From NCBI GenBank assembly GCA_938003725.1, contig CALKXX010000116.1, positions 1 to 26,855 of the forward strand: a stretch of DNA of 26,855 nt, read 5' to 3'. This document shows, one piece after another, positions 1 to 5,758 of the stretch (positions are counted from its first letter, which is position 1; each line of letters opens with the position of its first letter). Below the pieces are notes generated by a model. The model saw only the letters and a list, made by a program, of their open reading frames with translations, did no database searches and was not told where the DNA came from. Source of the stretch: an uncultured Sphingomonadaceae bacterium. Lineage in GTDB: Bacteria > Pseudomonadota > Alphaproteobacteria > Sphingomonadales > Sphingomonadaceae. Made by a program: the position numbers and the translations under genes.

Positions 1-366
1 GGTCCATTTCATGGGACGGGCGTTGAATAATTTCCAGCGCATGACGGCGTTACCCTGTTCATCGTTCAGCGTTATGGACAGGTTGCGCTGGGTATGTGGA
101 TCGGTTCTGGTGGCCTCAATCCAGGTCCAGAAATTTTTCAAACCCATCATTCCGCGTTTGAACGTTACATCCGAGGATTTATGGAGTCCGGGAATTTTGC
201 GCACCCGGTTCTCTTTGTCATTACCCTGACGATATTCCATCAGGGTGACTTCGGTTCCGATGCCGCTCACATCTGAAAAGCCGCCAAGCGCCGTATTTGA
301 TGGAGGGTCATCACCCATTTCCACGAGGAAGTTATAGGCTCCATATGGGGTATCACGAGTAGGCAT
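1..366 (-). CDS. Contractile tail tube protein, gp19 family (partial)
   Basis: This is the inner tube protein of a contractile injection particle, the hollow cylinder that the sheath drives into the target. The 122 visible residues match the gp19/TIGR02241 pattern: an N-terminal YGAYNFLVEMG strand, GFSDVSGIGTEV, then MEYRQGND, RKIPGLHKSSDVTFKRG and, near the cut, NAVMRWKLFNARPMKW. The family is usually about 145-150 residues, so roughly 25 C-terminal residues lie beyond the left edge. The ATG at 366 is preceded by GAGGAG with an 8-nt spacer. It follows the sheath gene by 12 nt on the same strand, the usual sheath-then-tube order. Injection systems often carry two or three tube paralogues, so others may lie further left. 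Confidence 0.88.
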   Translation of the reverse strand, partial: MPTRDTPYGAYNFLVEMGDDPPSNTALGGFSDVSGIGTEVTLMEYRQGNDKENRVRKIPGLHKSSDVTFKRGMMGLKNFWTWIEATRTDPHTQRNLSITLNDEQGNAVMRWKLFNARPMKWT

Positions 367-378
367 GTTTCAATCTCC

Positions 379-2124
379 TCAGTCTCTTGAATCTGCGGTT
401 TTTTGACCGATCCGGAATATGACGAATTCGGCAGGCTTGAGCGCGGCGACACCGATCAAACAGACCAGGCGTCCGTTATCGAGGTCATTTTGCGTCATGG
501 TGGAGCGATCGCACTGAACGAAATAGGCTTCCTTCGGTGATCCGCCGAGTAGCGCTCCGTTCACCCATTCATTGTAGAGAAAATCCTCGATTGTGGTGCG
601 GACATTGGCCCACAACCGTTCGCCATTGGGTTCAAAAACCGCCCATTGGGTGCCCCGGTCAATCGAAGCTTCCAGATACAGAAAATAGCGCCGAATATTG
701 ACATATTTCCATTCTGGATCGGAGCTGATTGTGCGTGCGCCCCAGACCCTTATTCCGCGATTGGGCAGCGCACGGATGCAATTTACGCCAAGTGGGTTAA
801 GTACTTCCTGTTCACCGAACCGTATGCTGCGTTCCAGGCCAAGCGCGCCGCTGACGGTTTCATTGGCCGGCGCTTTATATACGCCGCGCTGGATATCGTT
901 CCGTGCGTAAATTCCCGTTACAAAACCCGAAGGTGGTAGAGAGAGTTCACTGGGCGCCAACGGGTTGGTTCCGGCAAGCGGATTGGCCACCGTTACCCAT
1001 GGATAATATAGCGCTGCATAGGTGCTATCGATTCCACTTTTCAGGTCGCGGGCGCCCTGAATGTCCAGATCCGGCGGCGTATCCAAAACCGCAATACGAT
1101 AGGAACGGCGTTGTTGTGCGCTTGAAATCAGCGCTTGATTGACGGCTGCTGGCAAAGGTGCCGCAAAACTGGACGATCCGGGAGCAGCGATGATGGAAAT
1201 GTCCTCAAGCCCCAGCAGGGTGTTGAGTGCATTTTCATAATCGGTCGTGCTGGGCGGGCCATTGCCGTCCGATCCACCGGTCAGATTTACCGTCCGGCCT
1301 CTTGTCGCACCAAAAAGGGCTGCTCGTATCTCATGCGCGAACGCGGTGTTGCCAATGTTCAGGACAACTGGATTGTAGAGCGCGTCATTTGCTTTTGGCG
1401 GATTTGCGCCCAGGACGGTTCCGGCATAGCGCGGATGCAGTGGGTGAAAGGCGAGGCCGCCTGATTCATACACAACACCTGTGGAATCGCTGACCACAAT
1501 GCCCAGTGAAATGATGGTGAGCGGGTCTGTATCTTCCAGCGCATTATATGCGGCGGCATTCGCAGCGCTGGTCACCATCGGCGTCGTGCCGATGATATAA
1601 TAATCGGTGCCGACTTGTACCATCGTTCCGGGGGATTGCCGTTCGGCCAGCTCTTTGGTTGTTGCCAGTTCTTCCTGAACCAACTGAACCGTAAGGTTGA
1701 TTCCAGCTTCTCCAGCGATCTCGGTACCGCCGGCAAAACGGCTTTCAAACCGAACCTGTTTTCCGACCGCAACGGTCGCCGGATCGTTTAGGACACCGGT
1801 ATTGGAATTGGCTGCATTTGCGCCTTCCAATCTTGCAACATATAGCCGCCCACCGCCATTGTTGAAAAAAGCGAAGGCCGCATGAGCAATATGATTGGTG
1901 GCAGCGCTACCGCTAATCCGCAGATCGTCGAGACCCCCATATAGCCGCTCGAAATCGGTGAACGATGTCAACAGCACCGGTTTGGCGGGATTAGTGCCAG
2001 CGGTAACAGGACCGCGCGCTGTCATGCCGACAAAAGCGGCTGTGCTTGTCCCAACACCCTCTATGGATTTGGATCTGAAACTTGTTTCCTCGACATAGAC
2101 GGCTGGTGCTAAATATTCTGGCAT
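379..2124 (-). CDS. Contractile tail sheath protein
   Basis: This 581-residue protein forms the outer sheath that contracts to propel the tube. The N-terminus (PEYLAPAVYVEET, then KSIEGVGTSTAAFVG) is the sheath signature shared by eCIS and phages. The C-terminal domain (around residues 460-575) carries VWGARTIS, WKYVNIRRYFLYLEASI, FEPNGERLWANVR and LVCLIGVAALKPAEFVIFRIG, the conserved fold that contacts tube and neighbouring sheath subunits. The middle third is variable and probably surface exposed. The start at 2124 has GGAGG with a 6-nt spacer. It sits between the Ig-like protein (52 nt upstream) and the tube gene (12 nt downstream). Context (DUF4255, gp19) favours an extracellular or cell-bound injection system over an ordinary prophage. 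Confidence 0.93.
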   Translation of the reverse strand: MPEYLAPAVYVEETSFRSKSIEGVGTSTAAFVGMTARGPVTAGTNPAKPVLLTSFTDFERLYGGLDDLRISGSAATNHIAHAAFAFFNNGGGRLYVARLEGANAANSNTGVLNDPATVAVGKQVRFESRFAGGTEIAGEAGINLTVQLVQEELATTKELAERQSPGTMVQVGTDYYIIGTTPMVTSAANAAAYNALEDTDPLTIISLGIVVSDSTGVVYESGGLAFHPLHPRYAGTVLGANPPKANDALYNPVVLNIGNTAFAHEIRAALFGATRGRTVNLTGGSDGNGPPSTTDYENALNTLLGLEDISIIAAPGSSSFAAPLPAAVNQALISSAQQRRSYRIAVLDTPPDLDIQGARDLKSGIDSTYAALYYPWVTVANPLAGTNPLAPSELSLPPSGFVTGIYARNDIQRGVYKAPANETVSGALGLERSIRFGEQEVLNPLGVNCIRALPNRGIRVWGARTISSDPEWKYVNIRRYFLYLEASIDRGTQWAVFEPNGERLWANVRTTIEDFLYNEWVNGALLGGSPKEAYFVQCDRSTMTQNDLDNGRLVCLIGVAALKPAEFVIFRIGQKTADSRD

Positions 2125-2176
2125 GGGTGGCCTCCTTGGGATGGCTTGATTGGGTAAATTAAAATTGTTGGTGCGA

Positions 2177-2983
2177 TCATGGCGGGGTCCATTCGATCAG
2201 GGTCGATCGCGTCTTTCCGCTGGCAAGCTGGACCGATTGCTCTGCGGTTGCAGAACCGGATAGCCGGGCAGCGACATCGTCTGGGTCAATAAAATCACGC
2301 ACCTGGTCGTTCGCTTCTTTCAGCGCCAAAAAATGACCATCGGCGGAATGGAATCGAACCAGATCGGGATCGATCACTGCGTCGGCCATGGCCGCATAGT
2401 CGCTCGTAACCGTCGCCCCCGCTCCAGCAGACGACAATGGAACGGCCGGGATGATCAGCATCGCCTCGCCTATGGCATTTGTCATTGAGGTGACCTCTGG
2501 AAGGGCGCCGGACGGTCTTACGCGAACCACTGCTCCTTCAATCGCGTGGCCATCGGTGGTTCGCACAACACGTACCAAAAGAGCCGCTGCACCGCCGGTG
2601 ACCGGTGTCGATGGAGAGGGCGGCATTACAATCTGCTGGTGCTTGAACAGCGAATTGTCATTTGCTTTGTTGGCCGGATCCGGATCGAGAGGGAGCCTTA
2701 AAGAAAAGCGCCGCGACAAATAGGCCTTGGACAACGCGCGAACATCCACATTGATTCTCTGTGACGCCAACGGCGGGCTTGTGGGAACTGTTTCAAAAGC
2801 GCGATCATGACCAGCCAGGGTGGGCGCAGATCGCACAATTAGCTCGCCTGGCTTCTTCTGCCAGACATCGGCTTCATCACTGCTGACGTGAAAGGATTCC
2901 GAAATTGGACGACCGAGTGGATCGGTTAGCAAAACAGCGCTCAATATTCTGCGATCAAGATAGTCAAAACTGGTCGCCATCAT
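2177..2983 (-). CDS. Ig-like (carboxypeptidase regulatory-type) protein of the injection-system operon
   Basis: A 268-residue protein with no catalytic motif that I recognise. Residues about 5-110 look like one beta-sandwich (FDYLDRRILSAVLLTDPLGRPI...). After a proline-rich linker (MPPSPSTPV) residues about 130-205 look like a carboxypeptidase-regulatory/Ig-like domain: LLVRVVRTTDGHAIEGAVVRVRPSG followed by TNAIGEAMLIIP. A C-terminal tail of about 60 residues follows. Its ATG overlaps the stop of the DUF4255 gene (ATGA), with GGGAG 5 nt upstream, indicating translational coupling. Position between cap and sheath genes suggests a structural or surface-binding part of the particle. That role is inference; an effector is less likely given the lack of an enzymatic domain. 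Confidence 0.7.
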   Translation of the reverse strand: MMATSFDYLDRRILSAVLLTDPLGRPISESFHVSSDEADVWQKKPGELIVRSAPTLAGHDRAFETVPTSPPLASQRINVDVRALSKAYLSRRFSLRLPLDPDPANKANDNSLFKHQQIVMPPSPSTPVTGGAAALLVRVVRTTDGHAIEGAVVRVRPSGALPEVTSMTNAIGEAMLIIPAVPLSSAGAGATVTSDYAAMADAVIDPDLVRFHSADGHFLALKEANDQVRDFIDPDDVAARLSGSATAEQSVQLASGKTRSTLIEWTPP

Positions 2984-3591
2984 ACAGGCTCCCGTTGCAG
3001 TGGGTCCGTGTCGGAGAAGCCGAACCGGCTCGCCACAACCGGAGCAAATTCATCTCCCAATCCATGGCGCAGGCGAATGACCCGTGCGGTAAAAGTAAGG
3101 CTTAAGCGGAACTTTTGCCCGGTTGCATCCCAAAGCTTATACTGTTCATCCGCAGATAAATTACTCGGCACAATTTGAACGGTTTCATCCGATTCCCAGA
3201 TATCGGATCCGCGTAAAGTAGAGCGGTCGAGTACGGAATGGCTGTTCAACTCCAGCATCGCCCAGGCAATGGAGGCATGTTCATCTTCTGCTCGCGACGA
3301 CCAAGATGCGAGCACATATTGTAATTCGACTGCAATTTCCGGGCGAACCGGTTCGCCCGGCAATCTGTGCTGGTTTTTGGGATGGTCACTATGACTGATT
3401 TGATAACAGGTAAGCGTTAGGCCCGTTGTGGGAGCTGTGCCGCTGGAGAGAGCAGCCACCGATAGCTGTGAAATATCCAAGCTTGCCGATACGGGTGCGA
3501 GCTGCCCTGCGCTCTCAAGAAGGTCGCGGCGGGACCGGAGCAAGGCGACTATGCTTTCGCCGACATCAGTTATGGCACCAATTCTGGCCAT
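2980..3591 (-). CDS. DUF4255 (Pvc16-like) tail terminator/cap protein
   Basis: A 203-residue protein that fits the DUF4255/Pvc16 N-terminal family, the cap that terminates sheath and tube in contractile injection systems. Visible features are the N-terminal helix AITDVGESIVALLRSRRD (6-23), LTLTCYQIS (58-66), the linker RLPGEPVRPEIAVELQYVLASW (76-97), where arginine and proline precede the family's L.YLL.A strand, and EDEHASIAWAMLELNSHSVLD (102-122), equivalent to the family's EH..LG.AM..L....V. Its ATG directly follows the TAA of the upstream DUF3467-like gene with no gap, and its stop overlaps the next start. This gene is a strong marker that the cluster is an eCIS rather than a P2-type tail. 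The assignment rests on motif pattern. Confidence 0.82.
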   Translation of the reverse strand: MARIGAITDVGESIVALLRSRRDLLESAGQLAPVSASLDISQLSVAALSSGTAPTTGLTLTCYQISHSDHPKNQHRLPGEPVRPEIAVELQYVLASWSSRAEDEHASIAWAMLELNSHSVLDRSTLRGSDIWESDETVQIVPSNLSADEQYKLWDATGQKFRLSLTFTARVIRLRHGLGDEFAPVVASRFGFSDTDPLQREPV

Positions 3592-3879
3592 TTACCCGGA
3601 CCTCTTTCGCGAAGGATCGGGATCGGTGGATTTGATTTCGCTCCCGAATTCAGTTTGATAACGCACGCAGGTATCCGAAATAATGTCGCTGAACCGCTTT
3701 AAATGGACCGGGCTGGTGACAAGCTTTGCACTGATGCGTGGAGGGTCGTTGGCGTCAAAAAGCTGCCCGATATTCAAGCAGACTTCTGCCAGACTGAATT
3801 CGATATCCAGATGATTCACATAGGTGCGCCTGGGCTTTGGATCGGTATCCAGGCCTAAGGTCGCTCCTGTATCTTTCAC
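3592..3879 (-). CDS. DUF3467-like small protein, first gene of the injection-system operon
   Basis: A 95-residue protein whose core YVNHLDIEFSLAEVCLNIGQL ... ISAKLVTSPVHLKRFSDIISDTCVRYQTEFG resembles DUF3467 (pattern YaN...v..s..E..ldFg, then R...sP.haK.l...L...l..YE..fG.I). The molecular role of that family is not known to me. I place the start at GTG 3879: AAGGAG lies 8 nt upstream (3888-3893), and the sigma-54 promoter at 3939-3953 predicts transcription from about 3927, leaving a leader of about 48 nt. Longer in-frame starts (ATG 3909, TTG 3930) lack a ribosome binding site, and TTG 3930 would lie upstream of the predicted transcript start. The stop abuts the DUF4255 start, so it is cotranscribed with the particle genes. 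Confidence 0.72.
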   Translation of the reverse strand: MKDTGATLGLDTDPKPRRTYVNHLDIEFSLAEVCLNIGQLFDANDPPRISAKLVTSPVHLKRFSDIISDTCVRYQTEFGSEIKSTDPDPSRKRSG

Positions 3880-3938
3880 TCGGGACGCTCCTTCGCGATA
3901 GCAGCGCATCCGGGAATCGAGCACGCGCAAATGTTAAC

Positions 3939-3953
3939 GCAAACGGCGTGCCA
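3939..3953 (-). promoter_or_regulatory. Sigma-54 (-24/-12) promoter of the injection-system operon
   Basis: Read on the minus strand the bases are TGGCACG-CCGT-TTGC, an exact match to the sigma-54 consensus TGGCACG-N4-TTGC. The invariant GC at 3940-3939 predicts transcription starting near 3927, pointing into the DUF3467-like gene. The regulator encoded immediately upstream is a sigma-54 enhancer-binding protein, which fits. No sigma-70-like promoter stands out in the same gap. Confidence 0.88.
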
Positions 3954-4004
3954 ACACCATAAATCGTTGAATAACATCAATTTATTTGAAAATCTTGTTG
4001 GGCA

Positions 4005-4053
4005 GTTACACTATTTGTAACGCGAACATGTTACAGTTTGTTACACTGTTAAA
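4005..4053. promoter_or_regulatory. Cluster of GTTACA half-sites, candidate upstream activator sequence
   Basis: The perfect inverted repeat GTTACA-CTATT-TGTAAC occupies 4005-4021. Two further GTTACA copies follow at 4030 and 4040, one helical turn apart, and a degenerate GTTAAA begins at 4048. The cluster lies about 78 to 126 bp upstream of the predicted sigma-54 transcription start, the usual place for enhancer-binding protein sites, and overlaps the last codons of the regulator gene. The regulator's C-terminal Fis-type helix-turn-helix is the natural candidate to bind it. Binding itself is inference. Confidence 0.7.
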
Positions 4054-5381
4054 GGGATTTGATCGTGGGAAGAAGCTTTGCCATAACGATCCAGTTTCCG
4101 GTACAACGTCATCCGCGACCAGTTGAGTTTTTTGGCTGCCAAACTCTTATTCCCGCGGCATTCCTTTAGGATATCAAACAACATTTGCCGCTCTGACTTA
4201 GAATCGCAGACCCGATCTGTATCGGCTAAAGTGCTAGTACCGATATGTTGCGGCAAATGTTTGGCGAGAAGCTGTTCATTTTCGCAAGCGAGAAGAGATA
4301 TCTCTATACAGTTACGAAGCTCGCGTGCGTTTCCGGGCCAACTATATTTCTGCATTGCGCGTTTCGCGCAATCCGCGATCACAGGCGTCGGCACAGAGGC
4401 CTTATCACTCATCAGGCGCATGAAATGATTGGCCAGAGAAGGGATATCATTTGGTCTTTCTGCCAGCGCCGGCATTGCGATCTGGGCGACGGCAATTCGG
4501 TAATAGAGATCTGACCGAAAACGGCCCGCCTGCATTTCTGTGAATAAATCACGATTGGTTGCCGCCAGGATGCGAACATCAAACCGAGTAGCCTGACGCG
4601 CACCTAGTTTGAAAGCTTCGCCCGTCTCGATTGCACGCAATAATTTTGCCTGACCGGCGGGCGATAAATCGCCAATTTCATCTAGAAATAACGTGCCCCG
4701 GTCCGCCATTTTCATTTTGCCGGGATAGCATTGCGTTGCACCGGTATATGCCCCCTTTTCATATCCGAACAATTCGCCTTCTATAAGGTCGGCCGGGATG
4801 GCAGCGCAATTCAGAGCGATTAGGGGGCCCTTGGCGCGACCACTTTTTTCATGCAGCGCAAGCGCCGCCACTTCTTTGCCGCTTCCGGTTGGTCCGGTAA
4901 TCAATGTGGTCACATCGCTATCTGCTATTTTGGCAATATAATCTCTTATGCCTTTCATTTGCCTACTATCGCCGATCAACCGGCTGGAGACAGTTTTCCC
5001 TTGGCTTTTCGGGCAGTGGCTTTTCAGATGGAGAGAGAGGCGTGAAAGTAAACTGACATCTCCATCCTGTAGCGCGAGAAAATCATCTGCACCCGCCCGA
5101 AAGCAATCAACCGCAAATTTCTGATCTGTCACGTCCGAAAAACAAATTATTGTCGCGTTTGGGCATTTGGCCCGGGCAGTTGCGACCGCTTCGATATTAC
5201 TTCCAATGATCAAAATAGCGTCTTGCCTAGACGCCTCGTCGAGCTTCAGATCATCAATCACAAGATAGAACTTACCGGTCACGCCAGCATTTTCGGCGAG
5301 TTTGACGAGGTGCGTTTTCTGTCGTCCATGTGGTCCCACGATGTGGATGACCTGATCTTCCTTTGCGGATGGTCGTTCCAT
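4041..5381 (-). CDS. Sigma-54-dependent enhancer-binding transcriptional activator
   Basis: A 446-residue NtrC-type activator that would use ATP hydrolysis to open sigma-54 promoters. Residues about 10-120 resemble a response-regulator receiver but lack an Asp at the expected phosphorylation position: the third strand reads DAILIIGSN (54-62). The AAA+ domain (about 133-365) has Walker A GPTGSGKE (163-170), the sigma-54 contact loop GAYTGA (200-205, a GAFTGA variant), Walker B LFLDEIGD (221-228) and the WPGNARELRN region (348-357). A Fis-type helix-turn-helix ends the protein (about 398-434, NKSLAAKKLNWSRMTLYRKL). The ATG at 5381 has GGAGGA upstream with a 6-nt spacer. The operon it most likely controls starts 160 bp downstream on the same strand. 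Confidence 0.93.
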   Translation of the reverse strand: MERPSAKEDQVIHIVGPHGRQKTHLVKLAENAGVTGKFYLVIDDLKLDEASRQDAILIIGSNIEAVATARAKCPNATIICFSDVTDQKFAVDCFRAGADDFLALQDGDVSLLSRLSLHLKSHCPKSQGKTVSSRLIGDSRQMKGIRDYIAKIADSDVTTLITGPTGSGKEVAALALHEKSGRAKGPLIALNCAAIPADLIEGELFGYEKGAYTGATQCYPGKMKMADRGTLFLDEIGDLSPAGQAKLLRAIETGEAFKLGARQATRFDVRILAATNRDLFTEMQAGRFRSDLYYRIAVAQIAMPALAERPNDIPSLANHFMRLMSDKASVPTPVIADCAKRAMQKYSWPGNARELRNCIEISLLACENEQLLAKHLPQHIGTSTLADTDRVCDSKSERQMLFDILKECRGNKSLAAKKLNWSRMTLYRKLDRYGKASSHDQIPLTV

Positions 5382-5447
5382 ACCCGCTCCTCCTGCTCAT
5401 CAGAATTTCAGCCATGCGGGTCATATTTCCGCAAGGCTGGCCCCGAG

Positions 5448-5467
5448 TGATCAACGTCCGTTGATCA
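5448..5467. promoter_or_regulatory. Perfect 20-bp palindrome, candidate operator
   Basis: TGATCAACGTCCGTTGATCA consists of 9-bp perfect arms around TC. It ends 67 bp upstream of the regulator's start codon, a plausible position for control of that gene. The sequence is not a FNR/FixK box (TTGAT-N4-ATCAA) and I do not recognise the protein that would bind it. Confidence 0.5.
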
Positions 5468-5517
5468 AATTGAAGTGAAAGAAGTCAAAGGTACCAGCAA
5501 TTAGACAAGCAGGATCA

Positions 5518-5538
5518 GTTCTGACAGCAAGTCAGAAC
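5518..5538. promoter_or_regulatory. Inverted repeat GTTCTGAC-N5-GTCAGAAC
   Basis: The arms are 8 bp, perfect, with spacer AGCAA. The repeat lies 137 bp upstream of the regulator start and 220 bp upstream of the sulfatase start, so it could serve either. No T-run follows, arguing against a terminator. Confidence 0.45.
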
Positions 5539-5678
5539 GACAATCCAACCCATGCGTCGCAAGGTTTTTCAAGCCTTCTTTCTACGCACGACCGACTTTG
5601 TACATTTACTAAAACTAGCCCGATTTCCCTCGAATCGGACGCGTCACCATATGCACATATATCACCAATGGCCGATAG

Positions 5679-5737
5679 GATGAAATCGCCGTGGTGAGAA
5701 TTGAATTCGCTTAACCGCTGTTAACCGCGATTTCATC
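5679..5737. repeat. Long-range 11-bp inverted repeat just upstream of the sulfatase gene
   Basis: GATGAAATCGC at 5679-5689 pairs exactly with GCGATTTCATC at 5727-5737 across 37 nt. The loop includes a direct repeat TTAACCGC (5711-5718 and 5721-5728) spaced 10 bp apart. The right arm ends 21 nt before the ATG at 5759. It could be a leader hairpin affecting translation or a paired operator; the sequence alone does not decide. Confidence 0.45.
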
Positions 5738-5758
5738 AATCTTTGAGATATTACCGGG

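Larger units (their letters stand above)
5382..5758. other. 377-bp intergenic region with three inverted repeats
   Basis: No convincing gene is seen here. The stretch separates the divergently transcribed sigma-54 regulator (minus) and sulfatase (plus), so it must hold both promoters. It contains two compact palindromes (5448-5467 and 5518-5538), a long-range 11-bp inverted repeat (5679-5689 with 5727-5737) and a direct repeat TTAACCGC at 5711 and 5721. No clear -35/-10 pair could be assigned. Confidence 0.7.

Noticed and set aside
379..3879. Ordinary P2- or Mu-type prophage tail
   Set aside because: The DUF4255 cap protein next to sheath and gp19 tube, with no capsid, integrase or lysis genes visible, fits an injection system better. 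The missing left part could still change this.
3592..3930. Longer version of the DUF3467-like gene starting at TTG 3930 or ATG 3909
   Set aside because: The predicted sigma-54 transcription start is near 3927, and only GTG 3879 has a proper AAGGAG site.
5518..5538. GTTCTGAC repeat as an alphaproteobacterial LexA box
   Set aside because: The LexA site in this class is the direct repeat GTTC-N7-GTTC; here the second half is inverted, so it does not fit.
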